From Rhizophagus sp. LPA8_4_AMF (Eukaryota > Glomeromycota > Glomeromycetes > Glomerales > Glomeraceae): a stretch of 25,110 nt of DNA. Under the pieces are notes generated by a model. It ran no database searches. It was not told where the DNA came from and saw only the letters and a list, made by a program, of their open reading frames with translations. The stretch covers positions 1-25,110 of the forward strand of contig JADRCO010000875.1 in the NCBI GenBank assembly GCA_021464525.1. Direction: 5' to 3'. Within the stretch, counting starts at the first letter, position 1. The number at the start of each line of letters is the position of its first letter. Positions 1 through 9,407 of this stretch are shown in pieces. The position numbers and the translations under genes were made by a program.

Positions 1-488
1 TTTTTTTTTTTTCGTTTTTTTAACTTTTTTCTTTCCGCTTTTTTTTTTTTTTTTTTTTTTTTTTTTTGACGCGAAGCATTCCCCGTAGGAATAAAAGCAG
101 AACAGCTTAAAATCTATATTTCTTTTTAAAAAAATCGCAAAATTTTCGTAAATCTCTATAGGTCGCAGTTAGCTTTTTTTATTATAATTATATTTTTTTG
201 TGGGTTCTTTTCTATACCTTTGGACAATAAACCCGTCCTTTTCTAGCACTTTTCCCCATCAGGCGGAGAGGTGTCAGCACTGTCATCACGGAGCTACAAA
301 AGCAAGTCGTTAAGTTAATTATCTTCCGGGGTCACCAAGTAAATATATGTTATCTATGATTATAATTCGTTTGAATTCTCAGTAATTCTACATAATGCTA
401 AAAAAATTTGGTAATTTATGTACAAACCAACATTTTTATAGCGATCTCCTCCCTGGCAGGTAGCGTGAAAGGATCGTTGATCGGTAAG
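1..488. other. 5' flank and leader of the ornithine decarboxylase gene
   Basis: The first 70 bases are nearly pure T/pyrimidine tracts. The rest carries no long ORF and should contain the promoter and 5' leader of the downstream decarboxylase. A good GTAAAT donor at 339 and a TTTTATAG acceptor ending at 441 would define a 103-bp leader intron. If that intron is not removed, a 22-codon upstream ORF (395-463, ATG to TAG) precedes the main ATG at 489 by 25 nt. No clear TATA box could be assigned with confidence. Confidence 0.5.
395..463 (+). other. Candidate upstream ORF (22 codons) in the ODC leader
   Basis: ATG at 395 opens a frame closed by TAG at 461-463, 25 nt before the ODC start. Mammalian ODC mRNA is known to be translationally controlled through its leader and a small upstream ORF. 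Whether this one exists in the mature mRNA depends on whether a possible 339-441 leader intron is spliced out, which would remove its ATG. Confidence 0.25.
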
Positions 489-2316
489 ATGAAGGGACCT
501 ACGAATCAGCTTAATATTAAAGACAAGTCTACACCACCTATTAGCATGTTATCGGTTGAAGAAGTCTTGAAATCTCAAATATTGTCAAACAATTATGAGA
601 CTGAAAATAATGATGCTTTTTTTGTCGCAGACCTTGGCGAAATTTATCGTCAACATCTTCGCTGGAAAACTCATTTATCACGAGTTGAGCCGTTTTATGG
701 TAAATTAAAATGAATAAATTGTAATGTCAGATTTTTATTATTATATTTTTAACTTTGAGAATATTTTTATTCACATTTCCTAATTTTGCATCGAGTAGCA
801 GTCAAATGCAATGGAGATCCTATGTTGCTCAGACTGTTGGCTGCCTTAGGAACAGGATTTGATTGTGCTAGCAAAAACGAGATTCAAACTGTTCTTGATA
901 TGGGCGTCAGTACATCTAACATTATCTATGCTAATCCATGTAAACAGGCATCGTTTATACGATTCGCTGCTGAACATGATGTCAAAATGATAACTTTTGA
1001 TAATGTAGATGAACTACATAAGATCAAACGTTTATTCCCTAAGGCTCAACTGGTCATTCGTATTCTTGCTGATGATTCTAAAGCTCTAATAAAGTTGGGA
1101 GCTAAATTTGGTGCTTCTTTAAATGATACGGGCTTTCTTCTAAAGACTGCTCTCGAGTTAGGTTTAAACGTTATTGGAGTTAGGTAAATATCTGTGAATT
1201 GAATTGAATAATAGTAACATAGTACTGAAAAACTGCGCAGTATTTTAGAATTTGCGGGTGTACAACTTTATACACTGGCCAACCATATATTAAAATTTTG
1301 CGACTATACTATTATAAGTTATGATTATTACAATACGGTTAGATAAAATTGTTGTGTTATTGAAACACAACGATGCAACATTATACTGATTTAAAAATAA
1401 TACAACTACAAGCTTGTTTTTCAGACCAACTATAGTTCATATATACAATATATTTAAAAATTAATCCAATACTTTTTTACCTTTTTGTTATACTAGCTTT
1501 CATGTTGGTAGTGGTTGTTATGACGAAAACTCTTATATTGATGCTATTCGTAGGGCTAGATTTGTATTCAATCAAGCATCAGAATTGGGATTCGATTTTC
1601 ATTTACTTGATGTTGGAGGAGGATTTTCTTTCTCGCATAAAAGTGATGGAGGAATCACTTTTGAAAAAATAGCGGCTGTACTTGGGCCTGCTATTGATAG
1701 GCATTTTCCTCCCAATATTCGCGTTATTGCTGAACCTGGACGTTATTATGCGGCTCCAGCATTCACTATTGCTACTCATGTTATAGCTAAAAGAATAGTT
1801 TGTAGAGATGCTGACGAAGAATATGTGCCAAGTATGAATGCTGACCAAAGTAATGTGTTAGCAACTAAGGATGACCATCCGACATTCATGTGTAAGAATA
1901 ATTATGGCGATATTTTTTTTTTTTATTTTTTGTGGAAATTCTTATATATTTTTTTTTTAAAAAAAAAAATAGATTATATTAATGATGGCTTATACGGATC
2001 TTTCAATTGCATCCTTTATGATCATCAACTTGTTACTCCTAAAGTTCTCACGAAAGGAGGAAGCTTTTTGTTTGGTGAAGCCTTGGACGAGCCCGAATAT
2101 AACTGCTTTATTTGGGGTCCAACTTGCGACTCCATTGATTGCGTTATCAAAAATGGAAGCCTTCCTGAATTGTTTCTTGGTGATTGGTTGTATTTCGAAG
2201 ATATGGGAGCTTATACTATTGCAGCTGCTACAAAGTTCAATGGATTTAAGCGAACCCAAGTCATTTATACTACCACTGATCCTCATGTTCTTGATTATCT
2301 CTATGATGTTACATAA
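489..2316 (+). CDS. SPE1: Ornithine decarboxylase, 4 exons, 444 aa
   Basis: PLP-dependent group IV decarboxylase converting ornithine to putrescine, the first committed step of polyamine synthesis; cytosolic homodimer in known relatives. Exons read 489-699, 799-1183, 1497-1891 and 1973-2316 (1335 nt), with introns of 99, 313 and 81 bp, all GT-AG and frame-consistent. Hallmarks are continuous across junctions: FYAVKCN with the PLP lysine K73 (spliced at 699/799), GFDCAS, SFHVGSGC (H201, spliced at 1183/1497), glycine loop DVGGG (G239-G241), AEPGRYY (E278, R281), YYINDGLYGSFN (spliced at 1891/1973), D347, WGPTCDS (C382/D383, equivalent to mouse C360/D361) and MGAYT (Y411). All catalytic residues are present. 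The start is the first in-frame ATG, with A at -3; the reading frame is open back to 402 but has no earlier ATG. It ends shortly after the barrel domain, with no long PEST-like tail. The neighbour RPAP3 converges from the right, 518 bp away. Confidence 0.96.
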
Positions 2317-2834
2317 TAATAATTTATAGATAATTATAATTTAACAAATATATTACTAAATGGATTTATTTGTCTTCCTTTTCTTTCTTTTTTTGCATTT
2401 ATTAAAAAAAATATAGAGTATAATTTTTTAAATAAAATCCTTTAAAAAAGTTAGAAGAAATATTCATATTTCTGACCATAGATGATAAACTCATATCAGC
2501 GGGTTTACGTAATCACATGTCATTTGACTATAATAAATTTATTATAGAAGGGAAACCTAGTTCTCTAATTAATTTATTATATTCAGCTGACATGTAATTA
2601 CGCAATCCGCCACTTTTACAAAGCATTTATTTGTTTCTATTTAATGTTGGCTGACATAAATCACTTGTCAATACCATTGATATATAAAAGCAACTTAAAA
2701 GGTATTAATAAAAAAAAAAATATATATGAATTTATAGTACCCAAATACAAAAAAAACCATTTATTGATAATCATTTTTTTATTGAATACAAAATTTTTTT
2801 AATAAGTGTACTAGCAAATACCACAGATAAATTA
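2317..2834. other. Convergent intergenic region with a fold-back repeat
   Basis: This is the 3' space between ODC (+) and RPAP3 (-). It holds AT-rich probable 3' UTR and poly(A) sequence plus an imperfect inverted repeat (2497-2612) described separately. No ORF here looks coding. Confidence 0.6.
2497..2612. repeat. Imperfect fold-back inverted repeat, possible small MITE
   Basis: The left arm from 2497 (CAGCGGGTTTACGTAATCAC then ATGTCA) pairs with the reverse complement of the right arm ending at 2612 (TGGCGGATTGCGTAATTAC then ATGTCA). Similarity continues inward through a TATAATAAATT block. Arms are about 45-50 nt and roughly 80% matched by eye, around a short centre near 2550. I found no convincing target-site duplication, so assignment as a transposon is inference. 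It lies exactly between two convergent genes. Confidence 0.5.
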
Positions 2835-5210
2835 TCATTCTAAACCTTGAACATGATAGACCTCAGCCAATTTTAAAACATTCTCCCGTGTCACTTTACT
2901 GACACCATTTTGAGTGCCCTTGAGTGATTCGGTTAAAGCTTTGAACAATACTTCCAAAACTTTTTTTTTTTTTAAACAAATTTTAAAATCAATGGATAAT
3001 AAAAATCATGAATAATAAGTGGAAAAGCATTAATATAATAAAATTTTTATTACCTTTTTTATCCTCTTTTCCAAGAAGTCCTATTACTAAATTAGATCTC
3101 TTAACACAGCTTAAATTATAAAGCACGTTATAAATATCTTCGGCTGTATCATGCCTAAAAATAAAAATAGATCAAATTCATACCAACATGCAACATAATA
3201 TTTGGTTGTTCAAGAAATAGTGATACATACAATAAATAGAAATCTTTCAGAATAACCAAAATTCGAGATATATAATCAGCATCAAGAAGATTAGACAAAA
3301 GATTTGAATAAGAAGAAGGTGGGATAACCTAAAGGTACTTTGTGTTAATAATTATTAATGATTAATTTTGATTTTTATATTAAGTAGCTTAACCTTTATA
3401 TAATGATATAAATCCTCGTCACTTCGTTGAATTCCCCAATCACGTTCAAATTCAATTACATTTATTGGAGCCTTAGGAGCAGACTTTTCTGAGAGAACTA
3501 TTGGATTTTTGATTGGTATGTTCTAAAAAAAGTTTTAATTATTATACAATTAGTCGACAATTAGTGGAATATTAGTTGATAGTAAGAATGGATCATAGTA
3601 TCATAATTCCGCACCTCGTTAACTTTCGTTGGATCAGTTTTCTTTATCTCGTCCTCATCGAAGTTAACTTCTTCAATAGACAATCGACGTCGAGGAGCAG
3701 GAACCTCAATAGTTTGAGCTGTATCTTTCTTCGTTGGAGTGGCCTAATATATAATATAACTAAATAGTTTAACCATACAATAAAATAATATTAATATTAT
3801 CATTAACAGACTTATTATTACCAATTCGATAGCTTTTGATACTTTATCTAATTCTTCTTTTACTGTCTTATCGTTAGGCTCCAAACGTAATGCATCCTGA
3901 AGATCTAAAATTAATCACAATGACTACAAATTAATCATTAAAGGTAAAGATCATATATAAAACAATAAATATATATTTACCTTTTTTGGCTGCTTCTAAT
4001 TTACCCAATTCTCTCCTTGCAATACCTCTTCTCCAAAGAGCCTTAGGATTATCCGGATGTAATATTAACCCGCTAGTACAATCACTTTCTGCATTTTCCC
4101 ATCTAAATTTTCATAATACAAAAAATTATTTTGATTGTAAACTATTAACAATATAATTAAAATAAATTCACCCACTTCTTCAGCTTCAGATAAGCCATTG
4201 CCCGATTGATGACATAAACCGCCTCTTTAGGATCCAATTCCATAGCTTTCCCATAATGAACAATCGCCATCGCATAGTTTTCATTTTTAAAGAACGCGTT
4301 CCCCTAAAATCATAAATATATTTCCACAGATTAAAAGTCGGGACGAGAATCTTGTTCTTAATATCATATCAAACATGTCCTAATTAAAGTGTCAAAACTA
4401 AACACTTTTTAAGACGAAAGTGATAATGTGGGTTCCCCCACCGTCTCTTTCTCCTGAAAAGCCTGTTCCAATCTAACAGTCTTCTTTCCTTTACGATCTG
4501 GTTGACGTTGCTTCGACATCGATGTAGGTTTATTAGATGGTGTTGAAGGGATCGGTGCTGGTTTTGTCTGTTGTTGATCTTTATCAGATTTTACAACTGA
4601 TTTAGCTTTAGTAGGAATTTCTTCGTCCGAATCCTCTAAAGCTTTATCCTGTTGATCCAATTGTACATATGATTAAATGAATTATTAAAAGCTTATCGAA
4701 CTTAAAGCTGATAGAAGATCGTATTATACTTACAACATCAAAATTATCCCAAGATTTATAATCAAAAGCTTTTATTCTTTCAGATTTCTTTTTACTAGTA
4801 TCCTTTGTTTCAGACTTTGTTACTTTTGAATTCTTTTCGGGTAACACGGGTGCTATTGTAGGTTTTTTTGCTGCGCCAAACAATATTTCACCAGCAGGTC
4901 TGATTGAAGGATAAGTCTTTTTATAAAGATATTTAAGTTTATTTATAAATTTTGTTTTCAAAGAAAAGAAAAAAGAAAAAGAAAAAAAAAATTTTAAAAT
5001 GAACATTAGGAAAATACTTCGAGTCAATGTAATATAACATTTACAATTTTATAATAGGGTTTATTTACTATAACTCACCGATGTTGTTAAAGAATCGTCT
5101 TTAGAAAAGTTTTTTTCTTGTTCTTTTATTTTCTTTTCCCACTCGTATAGATTTTGAACGTACTGTTGATATTCCTCAGAAGTTTCTTTTTTTTGTTTCT
5201 GAGAGGCCAT
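2835..5210 (-). CDS. RPAP3: RPAP3-like R2TP/HSP90 co-chaperone, 11 exons, 478 aa
   Basis: RNA polymerase II-associated protein 3 family: bridges HSP90 to the RUVBL1/2-PIH1D1 (R2TP) machinery that assembles RNA polymerases, snoRNPs and PIKKs. Exons on the minus strand: 5210-5079, 4916-4734, 4648-4442, 4303-4176, 4102-3981, 3904-3822, 3743-3615, 3522-3394, 3328-3231, 3154-3054, 2959-2835 (1437 nt, all junctions in frame). The N-terminus has the family's NLYEWEKKIK helix and ERIKAFDYKSWDNFDV motif. One TPR domain covers about residues 166-285 and keeps all five dicarboxylate-clamp positions (K172, N176, N207, K237, R241), implying binding of the HSP90/HSP70 C-terminal EEVD. A charged, P/S/T/K-rich linker (about 106-165) precedes it. 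The RPAP3_C domain starts near 350 (IEFERDWG, YHYIKVIPPSSY, ILVILKDFY) and runs to the end. Human RPAP3 is longer (665 aa) with two TPR domains. Introns 1 and 10 use AAAAAG acceptors. Confidence 0.93.
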
Positions 5211-5887
5211 TTATAATGACTCATGTTTATCATAAATTTTTTTTTTAATATGTCTTATTTGGTTCGAAACACAGACACTCATTTGACTTTGTGACGTAAT
5301 TTCCGCTTTTATCATACAAACATCATATTATAATAGCTACCATAATTCTAGAAGTTAAATCAACTTCCATTCCAATTTTCTTATTTTTTAAAAAAAGAAT
5401 ATTCATAAACTATTACTTGTTTTTTTAAAAAAAAAGATTATCCATTTTCTCATTGATATTTAAATATATATATACTGTATGTATATATATATATATTTTT
5501 TTAGTTACACTTTAAAAAAAATGAATTATTAAGATTCCTTTTATATATTCTTTCAAATAATTTCTTATCTTCCATCATTCTTTTTTTTCCTTTTTTCTTT
5601 GTTTTATATTACGTAAAAAATCATAATAAAATGTTGTGCCGATCTATATGAATGAGTTACGTTTCATTATCATTTTTTTTCGCTTTATGAACAATATTAT
5701 TTTTTTAAATTTCAATACTTTTTTTCCATTTTGATCCGGTTCTTTTTTTTCATGTGGTTCATATACCATCATATATATTTCATATAAAAAAATTCTTCCA
5801 TTTGATATGATATACTTAAATAAAATAAATACAATTTCTCTCTCATATTTTCTATAATGATTTTAATAATTGATAATGAATTTTGAC
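5211..5887. other. Intergenic: RPAP3 promoter side and 3' flank of the RGG gene
   Basis: Very AT-rich. It contains a TA-rich run near 5461-5497 and several T tracts. RPAP3 transcription should start here, since its ATG is at 5210. I see no additional gene. Confidence 0.6.
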
Positions 5888-6394
5888 CTAACTTTCGTCT
5901 CTCCTAATTCTTGGACTATATCCTCTTGGACCTCTTGGGATACCTCTTGCACGTATGCCTCTACCACCTCTCATACCTCTCATAGCAATACCTCTTCCTC
6001 TAAAACCTACATCGGCTCTTAAATTTCTTTCTCTTCGACCTAATTCACCATATGGAATACTTCTCCATTCTCTAACATCTCTCCCTCTAGATCCCCAATA
6101 TTCACTTCTAGCACCACCTCTTCCTCCTCTTAGACCGACTTCCTCTCTTAAACTCCTCCCTCTCATACTATATTCTCTCCAGCTATCCCTTGAACTCCGT
6201 GTAATTCTTGACGCACCTCTCATACCACCTCTAACTACTCTTTCAGGTGGTCCTGCATATCTTCGAGGTCTAAGTATTCTTTCTCTTTCATATCTGTCAT
6301 AACCATTAATAGGTCTAATAGGTGGTCTCGTAGGTCTCATTGGTTCTTCTGAAGGAGAATAAATATAACTTTTTGGTATTTTCTTATTGTACAT
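5888..6394 (-). CDS. Arg/Gly-rich (RGG) basic protein, 168 aa, unknown function
   Basis: A single open frame whose first ATG lies at 6394; the frame is open a few codons further upstream without another ATG. The product is strongly basic and low in complexity: an N-terminal P/R/Y segment (MRPTRPPIRP, YDRYERERI), then a long stretch rich in RGG, RGR and SR motifs. Two related units are visible, each ending in an (L)R-x-(E/D)VG(L/F)RG-type motif: one around SMRGRSLREEVGLRGGRGG and one around GRRERNLRADVGFRGRG, suggesting internal duplication. Lysines are almost confined to the first ten residues. Such RGG regions are known to bind RNA, be arginine-methylated and promote condensates, so an RNA-binding role is plausible. 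No RRM or other folded domain is seen in the 580 bp upstream, so it may be a stand-alone small protein or the last exon of a gene whose 5' exons I could not find. The antisense frame is a codon shadow. Confidence 0.6.
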   Translation of the reverse strand: MYNKKIPKSYIYSPSEEPMRPTRPPIRPINGYDRYERERILRPRRYAGPPERVVRGGMRGASRITRSSRDSWREYSMRGRSLREEVGLRGGRGGARSEYWGSRGRDVREWRSIPYGELGRRERNLRADVGFRGRGIAMRGMRGGRGIRARGIPRGPRGYSPRIRRDES

Positions 6395-6974
6395 AACTTT
6401 TTTTTCCGACAAATCGATATTTTTTTTAAAAAAAAATAAATAACAAATTATTTGAATTTATCGATTTTTTATGTGTGAGTGTTTTTTGGGTCCCGATTTC
6501 TGGTGGCTAAGGATTTCTTCTATTTTTATAGCTTAGCTGAATAAGAATCATTACACTAAAACTGATGAAATTTCCGAAACTCCGGTGTAACATCACTTAC
6601 CTTATCCAGGTTTGGCTGTAATTTCTTATTAATCATTACCGACACATTATCCGAAGACAAAGCAAATAACCATTTTTATACACATTAAATATATATATCT
6701 TAAAATTTATTTATTTTTTTTTTTTTTACAAATTTTTTTAATTCCTCAATATAATGCTATATATATGATGTTTCTTTTTCCATAATTATACATTTTTTAA
6801 ATAATTATATACTAAAAGCAAAAAAAAAAAGAAGAAATAGGTGATTTTGCTGTTCTTACTAGATACAATTTTTTTTTTTATTTTGTTATAATGAATTGCT
6901 AATGAATATCTGAAATATCTACAATTTTTTTTTTGTTTTTGTTGTATATTTTTTTTTGATTAAACTAGTGTAAG
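6395..6974. other. Intergenic with a short coding-like relic on the minus strand
   Basis: Contains T/A tracts around 6711-6730, 6820-6830 and 6925-6957, and a 38-codon open stretch (minus, 6672-6556) treated separately. A TATAAAAA motif (minus strand, about 6532-6524) lies about 130 bp before the RGG ATG and could serve that promoter. Confidence 0.45.
6556..6672 (-). pseudogene. Short coding-like fragment (38 codons), unassigned
   Basis: Between a TAA and a TAG on the minus strand lies an open frame with a protein-like composition (WLFALSSDNVSVMINKKLQP, then NLDKVSDVTPEFRKFHQF) in otherwise low-complexity DNA. A GTAAGT motif follows the LDK codons at 6603. It lacks an initiator near its start and cannot be spliced in frame into the RGG gene. 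It could be a relic of an inserted gene or transposon, or an exon of an unrecognised transcript. Confidence 0.25.
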
Positions 6975-7858
6975 TTAACCAGTCATGAATCCTCTACCAC
7001 GTTTCTCTCGAATCATTTCTAAAACATGTGACATACCCTTTCGACTCTATGGAAAAGAATCAATAAAAGAAATCTCATAAATCATAATCATAAAATTGTA
7101 TTAAAAAAAAAAAAAATGAAATGAAACAAATCATTACCTTCATAGTGTTATCAGTAAATTTTTTAATCCCAAAAAGTTCAACCCGATCCGTCAATCCCCA
7201 TCCGAAGTTGCTAATAATTTTGGCTTCAGTTTTAACTTGAGTATATTCACGATTATTAGGATCTACTCGATATGTTTGCCATTCTTCAACTTGCATCGCT
7301 CTAGCGTGAGTTATATTTTTTGTAAGAGTAATCATCGTTTTACTCTTGGGATTAATCATAGACTCTTCAATAATGCATGCTTCAGGATTTTTAATTAGCT
7401 ATATAGGAAGGAATAAAATGAATCCTTAGTTACGTTCTATAAAAAACGCAAATTTCATTAACTCATAACATATAATAACATTATTATTTAGAAAAATAAA
7501 TTTATCTCATAATCTAAAAAGAAAAAATCTATCATCAATCTAAAGAATCTAAAAAGGAACTTACCCCTCTTCCCCACTTTGGTATGACGCCACGTTTCAA
7601 TATCAACCTTGTTGTTCTTAATACACCCGTATTAGGATCAATGTATCTATCAATCACGTCAACGCTTTCAACGTGCGAAGCAAAAGGATTTGGGTAGCGT
7701 AACCAAAAAGCTAATGTTACGCAATCCCAATTATATCTACCGATGAAAAAGAATTGCTTATGATATTAGAAAATGTTTTATTTCTATAATAAAAGAATGT
7801 TAATAAAAAAAAAAAATACTCACTCGTATTTGAATGTATGTTGAAAAAACTTTACCAT
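6975..7858 (-). CDS. UPS1: PRELI/MSF1-domain protein, Ups1-type mitochondrial phospholipid transfer protein, 179 aa
   Basis: Exons on the minus strand 7858-7824, 7736-7565, 7398-7138 and 7046-6975 (540 nt, introns of 87, 166 and 91 bp, GT-AG, in frame). The whole product is one PRELI domain: MVKFFQHTF start, YNWDCVTLAFWLRYPNPFA (about 13-31), HVESVDVIDRYIDPNTGVLR TTRL (about 33-56), KWGRG, NPKSKTM, EEWQTYR, FGWGLTDRVE and a terminal NTMKSRKGM segment split by the last intron. Yeast Ups1 is 175 aa with the same RYPNPYSPHV / LRTTRL / KSRMGM layout, so length and motifs agree. Known family members, paired with the small Cx9C protein Mdm35 in the intermembrane space, carry phosphatidic acid (Ups1/PRELID1) or phosphatidylserine (Ups2/PRELID3) between mitochondrial membranes. 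The Ups1 sub-assignment rests on motif resemblance and short length; Ups2/3-like is possible. There is no N-terminal presequence, as usual for this family. Confidence 0.93.
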
Positions 7859-8828
7859 TGTTGAGAATTAGAGTTGTATAAAATTATTATTCCTTATAAT
7901 ATTTTAAATAAATTTTTTAATAAAAAATTTTTTTTCACAAATTGTAAATGAGAGATTTCAAGAAATAAAAAAATTTCCGTTTTTAAATAAAGTTTTATAT
8001 TTATTTCTAAAATTTAATATTTCTTTATTCGTACAAAATGATAATAATTAAGTCACGAGAGGAAAAAAATTTTTTTTTTCTTTACTAATGATGTTAAATT
8101 GTATGAAGTTAGATCAGATGACGTTATCAATTTTATTTATTTTATTTACAAACGGGAAAGAAAGAAAAGATTACATCTTTCAATGGAAAAAAAAAATTTT
8201 TTTTTTGACTATCAGATAATTTAACATCACAACAACTGTTGATCAAATGAAATATTTGTATCATTTTCCGATAAGATAATGCTGTACTATGAAGGGATAC
8301 CTTATTCAAGTTATGACTACGTTTCCCCACAATATTATGCTTTATACCTAAGAAACTTTATATATTATTTATCATTTTTTTTTTTACCACAGTGAGAAAT
8401 TTAGATTACTTAATCAAAACAATGTCACAAAGTTTATATCATATAAAAATATCTGAAAGCCCAATTTTCTCTTAACCCTTTTAAACGCAGAAAATCTTTT
8501 TTCAAATCGTGAAAAATTTAAATCTTATCTCTTTTCCTGATGATTGGCGACGTGCTTTTAACATATAATTATCTTTTCTTTTTGACTTAATTTGTTCCAG
8601 TTGAACAAAACAAAAATAATTAGCTCGGTTCCCCGATATATTCTTAAATCTCCTGGATTATCCCCTGGATTAAACAATTATCGTAAGGTTCTTAATTACA
8701 ATTACCAGTGTTATTTTTGATTTGAGTTATTAAGCAGGTGAAAATTTCGTAAGATTTATGATTATAATTCTTTAGGTCTTTATAGGGTATAGGGTTAGCC
8801 ACTGGGAGCAACGCCATAGATTAATAAT
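7859..8828. other. Gene-free region upstream of the PRELI gene
   Basis: AT-rich with homopolymer runs, including an A10/T11 fold-back near 8187-8207. A 62-codon open frame on the minus strand (8330-8142) starts only at GTG, has no recognisable motif and runs through an A/T homopolymer, so I do not call it. No RNA gene is seen. Confidence 0.6.
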
Positions 8829-9290
8829 TATATGGGCTGGCTTGCAAAAGAACAATCGAACTAAACTGATACTATACCGATCTGGTATATTATTTAGAAA
8901 TTCGATAATTCGATATAACGATAAAATTTACTTGTATAATAAAATTCATAATTCTTTACAAATCTGATTGATTCTGTGATGCTCACAAAAGAACAATTGA
9001 ACTCACTATACCGATATACCGATATATAATTTAGGAATTCGATATACCGATAAATTTACTTTCTCACTATATGAGAAAACATACTGTATAATATGATTCA
9101 TAATTCTTTTATACATATGGGCTGTAATCTTACAAATCTGATTGATCTGTGATGCTCGCAAAAGATCAATTGAACTCACTATACCGATATTCGATATACC
9201 GATATATCGACGAAATTTTACTTTCTCACTATATTGTGAGAACATATTGTATAATATCGGTATAATTTTAATACACCGATATTTTAAAGA
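8829..9290. repeat. Degenerate tandem repeat, three units of about 140-175 bp
   Basis: Three related units follow one another. Shared blocks, in order, are: CAAATCTGATTGAT (8959 and 9133), GCAAAAGAACAAT-type (8844, 8984, 9160), AACTCACTATACCGATAT (about 9000 and 9174; diverged in unit 1), CGATATACCGAT, TTTACTTTCTCACTATAT (about 9055 and 9220) and GTATAATA-TTCATAATTC (8935, 9088). ATATGGGCTG occurs at 8830 and again at 9117. Offsets are about 141 bp between units 1 and 2 and 174 bp between units 2 and 3, because of internal gain and loss of short ATACCGATAT motifs. Short open frames inside are by-products of the repeat. Confidence 0.75.
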
Positions 9291-9407
9291 TTTTTTCATA
9301 CGGACATATTGTTATATCGAAATTCTACTGTAAAGTAGTTTTGACTGTAAGGTAGAAGATAGTACGCGAACACAAATAATTACACTTTTTTATTAGTAAA
9401 AGTAAAA

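Noticed and set aside
1982..2329. Two open frames (plus +2 and minus) over the last ODC exon
   Set aside because: Shadows of the ODC coding frame, which carries all the catalytic motifs.
5955..6302. 115-codon open frame on the plus strand rich in Leu and Pro
   Set aside because: It is the antisense shadow of the RGG coding sequence; Arg/Gly codons read backwards give Pro/Leu/Ser runs.
6600..6680. Splicing the 6556-6672 fragment to the RGG ORF as its first exon
   Set aside because: The GTAAGT donor leaves phase 0, while the only acceptor-like AG before the RGG frame needs one leftover base; frames do not join.
8142..8330. 62-codon minus-strand open frame
   Set aside because: Starts only at GTG, runs through an A/T homopolymer and has no recognisable motif.
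9006..9333. Overlapping plus and minus open frames of 63-97 codons
   Set aside because: They lie within the ATACCGATAT tandem repeat and translate its repeated units (YSEKV..RRYIGI) in both directions; repeat artefact.
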